Shown here: positions 55,561-64,000 of the stretch, piece after piece | How the letters are laid out: every line of letters begins with the position of its first letter | How positions within the stretch are numbered: the stretch's first letter is position 1 | Source: Blastobasis lacticolella | Lineage: Eukaryota; Arthropoda; Insecta; Lepidoptera; Blastobasidae | Reading direction: 5' to 3' | NCBI GenBank assembly: GCA_905147135.1 | Contig: LR990041.1 | Location: 18,103,907 to 18,167,906 of the forward strand | DNA length: 64,000 nt | Translations under genes and position numbers: made by a program | Notes under the pieces: generated by a model | The model's input: only the letters and a program-made list of their open reading frames with translations | What the model was told of the DNA's origin: nothing | Databases searched by the model: none

Positions 55561-55669
55561 ATTTTAAAGGTATGTTCCGGTTTCCTACCGCGTACCTTTG
55601 TTGACGAATAGCCCGATATTTCGACGCAGTTGCATGCATCACATGCAACCCGGAACCTACCCTTAAAAT
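55561..55669. mobile_element. ATTTTAAGGGTATGTTCCGG family, copy 2
   Basis: Ends are inverted (ATTTTAAAGGTATGTTCCGG at left; CCGGAACCTACCCTTAAAAT at right), and the centre holds GAATAGCCCGATATTTCGAC and a GTTGCATG/CATGCAAC hairpin. It is related to the palindrome at 46271-46336. Confidence 0.65.
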
Positions 55670-56197
55670 GTGAACTAAAGTGTTTGTGTACAGTTAAAAC
55701 CCAAATCAAAAGACAATTTAGACTAAAAAACTGGTCGTTAAAAACACGTGTCAGCACCAGTGATGGTTTGGGCCACGATAACTGCCACAGGACACACACC
55801 ACTCGAATTTCATTAAACAGGGCGTAAAAATAAACCAACAAATCAACAGTGAAAAGATTATAAACGATGGTTTGTTACCTTGGAAAACCCTTGAAACCCA
55901 ACGTTTTTAAAAGAAGAACGTGTTCACAATAATATCCACCATACTTTCCCAATGGATTTTGCCATACCTTTCACATATATCTAAATATTAATTTATTAAT
56001 ATGAATCAAAGTGTTCCTCTTTGTTTTGAAAGGCTAAATAGACCTAGAAAATATGTTATTGTAATGTTATGCAATAGTCGTTTAAATATAGACATCAGTC
56101 ATTACTTACTTTTGTTCAAAATATCAACTCAGGTACGCAATAATAGAATTTAAACATATATTATACAATTTTGTTAAGCATGTTTAACCTATGTGTA

Positions 56198-56217
56198 ATA
56201 ATAATAATAATAATATA
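56198..56217 (+). repeat. (TAA)n tract, second Dong-type insertion site
   Basis: TAATAATAATAATAAT precedes the second Dong-type 3' end, and further TAA units follow it at 56488-56510. Confidence 0.8.
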
Positions 56218-56500
56218 TTAGAGTCTTAAGAGTCTCTCGCCATCTAGGTTGGGTCAAGGGCCAGATAAAAAAAAAAAAAAAAAGATTCAGAAAGCGGTTC
56301 TCTTGGAGACGGCGCGTATTGTCAGGAGGTTCCTGTCTCTGCAGCCCTAACCGCCGGTAGCTTGGGCCTCGCCCCGGTGCTGATGGTACTCTTTTTGTTT
56401 TTTTTTAGGTTTAGGTTTTTTATAATATTTATTTTTCATATATATTGTAAAAAAAATTAGACCTAAGATTGAAAATAAATAAGGAGAATAATAATAATAT
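56218..56500 (+). mobile_element. R4/Dong-type LINE, 3' end only, copy 2
   Basis: It matches 35080-35310 nearly base for base: the last codons (GGGTCAAGGGCCAG, GCGGTTCTCTTGGAGACGG), the stop and the 3' UTR to AATAAATAAGGAG plus TAA. Two extra stretches are present, an A-run of about 17 within the coding part (56267-56284) and a T-rich stretch at 56391-56408, both absent from copy 1. It is 5' truncated to about 280 bases. Confidence 0.85.
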
Positions 56501-56511
56501 CTAATAATAAT

Positions 56512-56746
56512 CGTGGACAAATTCACACAGCGCCATCTAGCCCCAAAGTAAGCAAAGCTTGTGTTATGGGTGCTAGATAACTGATAAACTACTTATATAC
56601 TTTTAAATACATACTTATTATACATAGAACACCCAGACTCGTAACAGAAATTAAAATTCATCATTTCAATTTCTGCCCGGCCGGGATACGAACCCGGGAC
56701 CTCTTGCGTGGCAGATCGGCATGTGGACCACTGAACCACTCCGGTG
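56512..56746 (-). mobile_element. tRNA-derived SINE, family 2, longer copy
   Basis: Same layout as 45920-46137, with an additional GCCCCAAAGTAAGCAAAGC segment near the 3' end. The tRNA-like head lies at 56676-56745, and box B is altered by one base (GGTTCGTATCC). It lies 12 bases from the Dong copy. Confidence 0.8.
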
Positions 56747-56884
56747 TAACTAGGCCAATTTCAGCTTTTAAGCTTTTAAAACTCGTGACTCACTCCTGGT
56801 TTTTTCACGGCAAATATACACAGCAATCCCTTGAGCTGTGAGAGCACACTGACGATTGATAGCGAATTAGTAGAAAAGTACCTA

Positions 56885-58560
56885 CAAAAAATGTGCGGGT
56901 TGTGATGGCATTGCACCGGTTTTCGTCCGTAACTGCGTTCGCTATCTGGCATTGTCTTATTTATTTATTAAATCTTTATGCACTATAGGTACATTGGCGG
57001 ACTTAAAGCTAAAGTAGCCTTATCTACCAGTCAACCGTGACAAAAAAAAATATCGAAAACAGTAGACAGTGCGGGATAAACAATACGATAAGGTGAAGAA
57101 AGGGATACTTTACATCAATAAATGCTAAATTCTCATCTTAAAATCAAAATCAAATTAAAATCTTTGAGCATATTATTTAAGATATATTTTGCGGAGGGCA
57201 TATTTCCAACTGTTTGGAAGCAAGCCTACACTGTACCTATACATAAATGCGGCTCCAAGATCCTCGCTGAGCAGTACCGCCCCGTGTCGATTCTAACCAT
57301 ATTTAGCAAAGTCTTTGAGCAGATCATATATGATCTAGTGTACCTGTCGCTAGCGCGTAGTATCCCGCTTGCACATCATGGCTTTATGCCTAAACGCTCC
57401 ACTGTGTCCAACCTGGGCGAATTTGTGGATGCCGTTACGGGCTACATGGACGAAGGCTATCGGGTTGATGCCGTGTACACCAACTACTCTAAATGTTTTG
57501 ACAGACTCAACCATGAGTGATTCTATTCTATACATATAAATTAGAGCAGGTCAGTGTGCACGGTGATCTACTTCGTTTGTTTGAGTCCTACCTGCGGAAC
57601 AGGAGCCAGGCGGTTAGGATCGGCTGTTACCAGTCTTGTTTCGCACCCATTCCATCTGGGGTACCACAGGGGTCCCATTTAGGGCCTTTGCTCTTTAATA
57701 TTTGTCTCTTCGATTACTCGTCCTGCTTCCGTCATGCATTTTACCTCATGTACGCCGACGATACAAAGATCTTCATGCCTATAAATGTACCGATGATTGC
57801 GCAAGATTGCAGCAGGATCTAGATAGTGTCGGAGTATTGTACGCGTAACAGTCTGGATCTAAATGTTAAAAAATGTACGACCATCACTTGTACGAGACAA
57901 GCACACACCGTAAACACAACGTATAGGCTGAACAACGAGATAGTGCAACGTACTAATGAGGTTAGGGATTTGGGAATCATTCTAGATTCGAAGCTTACCT
58001 TTAACGCCCTCTACAAGTCTATTTTTGCAAAAGCAATCAGAATGTTGGGTTTCATTTTCCGAACAATTAAGCCACTCTAACTCAGCCTCAGCTTTCAAAA
58101 TTTTGTATTACGCCTATGTCAGAAGCGTTCTTGAGTATGGCTTCACCTGTCTGGTCCCCAGTCTACGACGTCAGCCGTAATAGATTGGAGTCTGTGCAAA
58201 AATCATTTATCAACAGACTAAATTACTTGACTTTGATGGCTCCCGGAGATTACTCTGCTAGTCTGAAGGCTCACGGGATACTCACATTGGAGGATAGGCG
58301 TTTCCTGACTGACGCTAGACTTCTATATGACATCATTCATTCCGGGGTGGACAGACCACCGGGTGTTGCTGAGCGCGGGTGACCCGCGCGCACGACGCGG
58401 TGGCCGTTGGCCACGTTTACTCGACCATCGTCGCGCGCGCAGTAATTATGCGTTAGTATCACCGCTCAATAGGGCTATAGATTATATGAAAAACATTTGT
58501 CCAAAACTGTCGATATTTTCCATCTTGACCGCACACCCTTTTTGAGCGGGGTTCTTAAGT
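56885..58560 (+). pseudogene. CR1/Jockey-group LINE RT, frameshifted, with inserted tail repeat
   Basis: Begins with GCDGIAPVFVRNCVRYLAL (56905-56958). A foreign retroposon tail then interrupts it at about 56958-57042. The RT resumes with ILFKIYFAEGIFPTVWKQAY, EQYRPVSILTIFSKVFEQII, YTNYSKCFDRLNHE (motif A has YS before KCFD), SGVPQGSHLGPLLF and catalytic LMYADDTKIF (57746-57776), then EVRDLGIILDSKLTF and a broken C-terminus (LESVQKSFINRLNYL; RARSNYALVSPLNRAIDY). Frame changes occur near 57518, 57820, 58080 and 58375. It is closest in sequence to LINE A. Confidence 0.8.
56958..57042 (-). repeat. retroposon 3' tail inserted in LINE RT
   Basis: Reverse complement of the tail type at 47925-48005 (TTATTTATTAAATCTTTATGC, GCGGACTTAAAGC, ATCTACCAGTC). 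It splits the RT reading frame of the surrounding LINE. Confidence 0.6.
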
Positions 58561-58627
58561 TTCTACAGTCTACGTGATATCACTATTATCAGTGATCACT
58601 TGGATAGATATAGGCATACAAATGAAC

Positions 58628-58662
58628 ATTCACACACACACACGCACATGCACACGCACAGA
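58628..58662 (+). repeat. (CA)n microsatellite after LINE
   Basis: Short CA/CGCA tract about 70 bases after the C-terminal block of the LINE. Confidence 0.8.
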
Positions 58663-59139
58663 TTTAGATTAGATTTATTTATTATCTCATTTTACAGCCT
58701 ATATTTCATTATCAATATCCTAGTAATTTATATAAATCTATAAAAGAGATCGTCAATTTTGGTTATAAAAACATTTAAAATATGTATACAATCGGAACAA
58801 GCGTACATTTACTTTCATCGTGGAAAGTTAACTAAATAAATAATAATATTAGGAACAATAATAATAATATCATGAGATTATAATAAAATACAATACATAA
58901 CAAAATTAAACAGTGGTAGATAATTTGAACAATGTCAAGTACAATAATATAAAATAAAAATGTCAATAAACAAAATATTACCATAGGTAATTTATCAATA
59001 GGTATATGAAATGTCAAATATAATATGTAATGTAAATTAATTGAAAATATGAATATGAATTAGAAGAACATGTCAATGAATAAAACAGACTAATGTCAAA
59101 TAATGATAATAAATATATGTATAACATTAATGTCATAAG
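58663..59139. other. AT-rich stretch, no gene
   Basis: Dominated by ATAATAATA and AATGTCAATAA words. It may be the long 3' UTR of the minus-strand LINE next to it. Confidence 0.4.
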
Positions 59140-59716
59140 GTAGTTACAATTTATTTTCTAAGTTCTTAAATTCATTTACGGAATAAAATGCATTATCCAA
59201 CAAAAAGCTTCTCAGCCGGCTCGCAAACGTTTCGTCAGTCTGTGCGGTTTTAATTGACTCGGGTAAGTAAGTGTTCCTACAACGTACGGCCAATTATACG
59301 CGGATTTTTCTCTGCGAGTGCGGTTCGATGTTGAACGCCCGCCAGTCGCCCTGCGCCTCGCAGACCGTGCCCTCCGTCCGTGCAACGTTCAAAACTCCCA
59401 AGATTGGACCGTACGTACATTAATACGTTATATAAATATATAGAATAGACCGTCATAATACGGTGCTTTTTAAAGAGTGGTCTGCATGAGTCTCTTGGCT
59501 TCGCGTTTTCTATTGTCCTATCAGCTCTCTTCTGTAGGATGAGTACACGACCGGAGTGTGTGGAATCACCTTACAGAATCGTGCCGTAGGACAGCAGATA
59601 GTGGAAATACGCGAAGTAGGTCTTTCGCAGCTCATTTGCCGACACAGTAGGACGGAGCTTGCATAGCGCGTAAGCAGCACTACTGAGTCGGTCACACAGT
59701 CCCTCAACGTGAGTCT
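59140..59716 (-). pseudogene. LINE RT C-terminal fragment
   Basis: The minus strand reads HVEGLCDRLSSAAYALCKLR, KTYFAYFHYLLSYGTIL, HSGRVLILQKRADR, then KPRDSCRPLFKKHRIMT and LYNVLMYVRSNLG. These are the post-RT thumb and C-terminal blocks of CR1/Jockey-group LINEs. The frame is broken after SYGTIL and near the end. Confidence 0.7.
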
Positions 59717-59722
59717 TCTACA

Positions 59723-59790
59723 CACGCACATGCGCACGCACACGCACACGCACATGCACATGCACATGCACACGCACACACACACGTGGT
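59723..59790 (+). repeat. (CA)n microsatellite
   Basis: CA repeat with regular CG and TG variants (CACATGCACATGCAC), directly beside the LINE fragment. Confidence 0.9.
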
Positions 59791-59901
59791 GGTATCGGTA
59801 CTTTGCTGTTTGGTATTCTTAGCTTCCCTAATCCCATTTGTAAATTGCAGTTTTGTAATTGGCAGTACCACTTTTATCCGTATCTGATTGTAAACAAATG
59901 T

Positions 59902-62186
59902 AGGGTGTCCCGTCCATGTATGAGAAAAAAAATATTTCAAGCTACACAATCGCAAGAGGTATCAAAATTTGCGTAATTTTACACAGATTACGAAAAATGT
60001 AAAAATATTTTAAATATATGTAATCTTGAGGGCTCTAACGAACTTTGAAATGTTGGGAATTTTAAATTTTTACAGAATTTTTCCACTTGCTTAAAATAAT
60101 ACGAATTCAAGTTTATTTTATACTAAAATATAAAAATTAAAGAAATAAAGCATAAAAAAACAAAATAATCAAAATAGAGCATAATAATCAATATTATTTT
60201 TATTTTATTTTGCTGTTCGTGATTGCATATTCCAACGAAGCCATCTCAAGCATTAGCGTCAGTAACACAGTAACACTATGTGAGGCCTCTGTTACCACAG
60301 ATTGTGTATAACAAGGATAGTCAACAATTTCCAAGCTTTTATCTTTTGCCATGATTTGAAAGTTGTCATTAGAAATATGCTGAAGAATCGAGGGTGCAGT
60401 GAATAACCGGCGTTGCGTATTTTCCTGTCCCACAATAATGTATGTGTAATCTTCAGCAGAGAAGTTAATTTTTATAGTTTAAATATTCTGATTTTAGTGC
60501 TACTCTTAGCTTTTCTAGCTTTTTCTATTATTAAGTGAAATCTTTGGTAGAAACCAAGCGGATGTCAGGCAAAACAGCTTCAGCAGATCGCGTCGATAAA
60601 CAATGTCTGTCACAGAGCTTAGCTACTTTGTTAGTTGGCTTTGCTTAATGTTTTTCTATTCGCTGTTGAACTCGATGATATCGAAGGTCGTTTATGTCGA
60701 GGATGCCTTTCGTATCGAACTTATTTCAGAGGAAGATTCAAGCACTATTCACAATTTGCAGAAACAGAATCGGTCTCTTAGGAGGCTTTAATTTGCCTAT
60801 GCTGTGTCTTTATCATTCTAGTCCTTTATTTTTAATCAATACCACTCATTACCATTTTTCTGTAATTTATTTGATCTAACAATAAACTTCTCTCTTTGAT
60901 AAGAATACTTAGGTTTCAAGCTCAAATACAAACAAGATTCAAATGAAGTACATTTAAGAAGCAAATCTAAAAGCTTTTTAGATAACACTAACAACACTCG
61001 TTTCGTCATACGTTTTTTGAAACTAGATATAATTTCGTTAGCTTTTGCGGTATCTTTTCAAATTGAGGTAGGTTTCCATTCACTTTTCGTGGTCAAATGA
61101 TTTCAGGAATTAGATAATTTGGGCATACTTCCGACTAGCTTTTTTGCCCGCGTCTTCGTCTGCGTAAAATTTGGTTAGAACGTTCCGGATCCGTTCCCGT
61201 GGCAACCACATTGAATCTTGGGAAGAACCCGCTGATAATAAAGCTTTCTATAGGTGAAAGAATTTTGAAATCGTAGTAAGTAGTCATTTTTAAGCTTATC
61301 AATAAAAACAGACAATCAAACCTCTCTTTATGATATTGGTATAGATTAGAATGGAAGCTTTGGTCCATATATTGTTGATATTTTCTGAAACAGTCCCATA
61401 TATTACTGAATTGGATATATTCTTTCTATTATCGGTACTTCCATTTCAGGTCGTTCTTGACTAATGAAATAGCGCTGCTGATCGTCAAGTTCCTAGTATG
61501 TTCTCAATATAGCGAAAGTGCCTCACGATGTCTCGAACTTATTATTCAAATAAAGTCACAAAATCTACTTTTAAGCTGTATCACAACTGTACTACTTTAA
61601 CGGCATAAAATTACTTTGGATTCGAAAAAACACTAGAGAGTAAAGTCCATAAGCCACAAAGTCCTCGAAAGAAGTTGAAACGTATCACGTTACCTGCAAC
61701 TTTGAATTTGAAAGTCCCAATCTGCAAATTCGAAGTCGCCGATAACATATTGTTGCATAAAAATCTAAATATCGTGTTTGTATTACACCTTAATAAAATA
61801 ATAAGTAAATATTTTTCTATTTTATATTTAAAATAGGCTAGCGAAATATTACCTTCAATTTGTAAATTTTTCAAAACTTTGACGATCTTGAGAACCCTAT
61901 AGGTATAGTTTTATTTGATTTTTTAAGTTATTTGAGTAATCTACGGATTCATTATGCAACTTTTAACAGGTCTTGAGTTAAGAAAAACAAGAAACAAATG
62001 TAATATAAATCTGAAATCTAAAGTAGCGAAATATCATAATTTTTCAGAACTTCAAACATCGGTAGAACCCTAAAGATCAAATTTTATTTTATTATTTTTA
62101 TTATTATGGTAATCTGCTATCAATTACGCAAATTTAAAGAGGTCTTGCGTTAAGAAAATCCAAGAAAAAAGTTCTCGGGACACCCT
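59902..62186. mobile_element. unclassified 2285-bp DNA transposon with 5-bp target duplication
   Basis: The ends are inverted: left AGGGTGTCCCG, right CGGGACACCCT. Looser matching continues for about 90 bases (CGCAAGAGGT and AAATTTGCGTAATT at left; their counterparts near 62110-62155 at right). AATGT lies directly outside both ends (59897-59901 and 62187-62191). Near the right end, an imperfect internal repeat with AGGTCTTGAGTTAAGAAAA occurs twice (61968 and 62141). The interior is AT-rich with one possible protein remnant at 60200-60433. I cannot assign a superfamily. Confidence 0.65.
60200..60433 (-). pseudogene. possible remnant of a transposon-borne protein
   Basis: The 77-codon frame contains LEIVDYPCYTQSV followed by VTEASHSV. 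From memory this resembles the (Y/F)PCHTQ...VTEAS motif of a large uncharacterised protein family carried by mobile elements in insects, but I cannot verify this. A decayed upstream part may lie at 60440-60790 on the same strand. No catalytic residues can be assigned. Confidence 0.35.
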
Positions 62187-62191
62187 AATGT

Positions 62192-63004
62192 ACATTGCTG
62201 TAAGACTGTGAAATAAATAAATAAATAAACTTGTTCTTGTTTGTTTATGTTGTAAAAAATGCTAAAATAATAAAATGTCTGTCTCTTTAGAACCTATACT
62301 TATATTTTCCGTCACGTCACTTTGACACACGGTCAAAAGGATTTGGCGAACCGAAGTGTGAGGAGGAGGTGGCTGGCGCTCATGTGTTCGTCGCTCTGTA
62401 TGTCGCCTGTCACATGCCAGTATCTTTGGAACCATAACAAGCAGATACGAAGAAATTTCATAGAATACGTGTTTCTATGGCCCTCAAAATAAGAAATAAT
62501 AAAAGTTAAACGTTCGGGTAAGACAATGTTTTTTATGTGAAAAATATATTGTCTTACCCAATCATTGTTTAGAGCTTGTTAACAATAAATACTGTATTTT
62601 TTGTTTTAAAAAATATTAGAAAGGAAAGGCTTGAAAAGTCGCAAAAGTCAGATTTTTTCAAAATTTTGTTCCGAAGTTACTTTTAACTTCCCAAGGCCTA
62701 CTAACTTGTACACGATTGATTTGTTACATATTTCCGTTTTTTTTATTTTGCGTAAATTAAATTGTCTGCAATAAAGACCCTTGTCAAAAAGGAGGAGAAT
62801 ACTGTTTTCGCATACACAATCGAATCCAGCTACGATTGTAACACCAATCGAATTTAATTGGTCTTTAATTAGTGTCATAATGTGATTGAGCTGCGGTAGC
62901 CATTCTACAGGTGGCCAAATAACAGGTACACACTTTAGTTTTGTAATTTTAATCTATGAAATATAAAATATATCAAGTATTCCTTGTTAAATAAAGTATT
63001 TAGG
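62192..63004. other. no gene seen
   Basis: AT-rich, with TAAATAAATAAATAA at 62213-62228. The 76-codon minus-strand ORF at 62648-62878 has no domain I recognise. Confidence 0.4.
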
Positions 63005-64000
63005 GCCGGCAGTTAAACATGGAAAATAATGTCAGAGAAATGTCCACCTCTAGCAGCATCGCAGATGTGAACCCTTTTTATCGCGTTTCTCATCACATTT
63101 TCACACATTTCCTGCGTTATCTCAGTGACTGTGCCTCGAATATTTTATTTTAATTGCTGAAGGTTCATTGGCCTGTTAGCATAGACAGGTCCCTTTAGAT
63201 AGCCCCACAGAAAAAAGTCAGCAGCTGTTAAATCAGGCGATCTTGGGGGCCAATCAATGTCACCGTTTCCCGAAATTAATCGACCGGGAATCATTATTTT
63301 TAATGTTTCTATTATGGCTCGTGCCGTGTGACATGTGGCCCCACACACATGTTTCCTAAGCCCAATTGATTCACTTGATTCGAGAAAAAATTGATAATCA
63401 TCTCTCGGTACCGATCTCCATTCACTGTAACAGCATCACCCATAGCATCTTCAAAGAAATAAGGCCCAGCTACCCCTCCTGACCAAATTCCACACCAAAC
63501 TGTTACTCGACGAGGATCCAGTGGTCATTCGTGGATCAAAGACGGTTGTTCTTCTCCCCAATAGCGAGAATTTTATTTATTAACAAATCCGCTGAGGTCA
63601 AAATGAGCTTCGTCACTCATAATGATTTTCTGATGAAAGTCTGGGTCTCTTTCCAGTAATCACGACGGCGTTCATGGTCTCGAGGCCGAAGTTCTTGAGT
63701 TATGTGTACCTTATATGGAAACAAACAAAGGTCTTTCTTCAAAATTGTCTGTTGAGAAGTCCTTTTAATTCAGAGTTGTTGAGAACGTCGAATGGTAGAC
63801 AATGTGGGTTCTTCGGCTACACTTTGACGAACAATTTGGATATTCTGCTCTGTACGCACCCTTCTGACACGATGAGGAACTGCTTTATCTGTTACGATGC
63901 CATACTGCTCAAATTTATTCACTAAACGAGCTATTTTTAGCCGCGAAGGTAAGTTATTTTTACCAAAAATCGGCCGCAATTTTCTCAGAGTTTTCGCAAT
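63005..64000 (-). pseudogene. mariner-like (DUF4817-type) transposase, broken and cut by window edge
   Basis: Reading the minus strand from 64000: helix-turn-helix region (LKIARLVNKFEQYGIV, then VRRVRTEQNIQIVRQ and TLSTIRRSQQL), RPRDHERRRDYW, the first catalytic Asp in IIMSDEAHFDLSGFVN (about 63595-63645), WCGIWSGGVAGPYFFEDAMG, NGDRYREM, GATCHTARAIIETL, the third catalytic region WPPRSPDLTAADFFLWGYLK (about 63200-63260), and a C-terminus VTEITQEMCENVMRNAIKR. Stops occur near 63583 and 63530, plus a TAA after NLQQLK at 63145. The residues before GATCHTA, where the family has QQD, are lost. Outer ends are not defined. Confidence 0.8.

Noticed and set aside
59510..59955. Cys/Ala-rich ORFs on the minus strand
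   Set aside because: Translation of the CA microsatellite at 59723-59790.
1..64000. CRISPR array, bacterial operon or viral genome
   Set aside because: No regularly spaced short repeats, no ribosome-binding-site-led gene strings, and no capsid, envelope or integrase domains were seen; all RTs are of non-LTR type.

Overview
The window looks like insect DNA, most probably from a lepidopteran (moth or butterfly). The evidence is the repeat content: tRNA-headed SINEs with (ATG)n tails, many decayed RTE-type LINE fragments, CR1/Jockey-group LINEs, a Dong/R4-type element sitting in TAA repeats, a piggyBac relative and a mariner-like transposase. These assignments come from reading protein motifs and flanking signatures; no database was searched. 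No complete host gene is visible. The best host candidate is one short signal-peptide-like first exon at 44168-44219 with a splice donor. The near absence of genes and the nested mobile elements suggest heterochromatin, for example pericentromeric or W-linked sequence (inference).

Layout. 1-2.6 kb: broken piggyBac-like transposon. 3.1-3.5 kb: tRNA-derived SINE. 4.0-7.6 kb: the best preserved element, an intact 953-codon reverse transcriptase with a restriction-like endonuclease end, bracketed by a perfect 53-bp inverted repeat. 7.6-25.8 kb: mostly unique AT-rich DNA with LINE remnants and two adjacent MITEs at 15.1-15.6 kb (Harbinger-type with TTA duplication, then a mariner-type foldback with TA duplication). 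25.8-30.2 kb: RTE fragment, tandem repeat, a chimera of RTE and CR1-like LINE, a CA microsatellite and a TA-flanked MITE. 31.7-40.6 kb: a three-level nest. An old LINE (A) is split by a nearly full-length PHD/coiled-coil/EN/RT LINE (B), and a 5'-truncated Dong-type element sits in the TAA tract at B's 3' end.

40.6-45 kb: quiet DNA with one SINE and the candidate host exon. 45.4-48 kb: hairpins, a second SINE family and a LINE. 48.7-50.1 kb: a 1.4-kb inverted duplication that could fold into a long hairpin, with RTE sequence at both outer ends. 50.8-52.6 kb: LINE 3' ends. 53.7-54.5 kb: long-TIR foldback element and a 169-bp hAT-type MITE with a perfect 8-bp duplication. 54.9-59.7 kb: RTE, a second Dong 3' end in TAA repeats, SINE, and two LINEs. 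59.9-62.2 kb: an unclassified 2.3-kb DNA transposon with TIRs starting AGGGTGTCCCG and a 5-bp AATGT duplication. 63-64 kb: broken mariner-like transposase, cut by the window edge.

The sequences mostly do not work together as a pathway; they record successive insertions. The three most interesting items are the intact YLDD-type retrotransposon with inverted ends, the long palindrome at 48.7-50.1 kb, and the AATGT-flanked DNA transposon.
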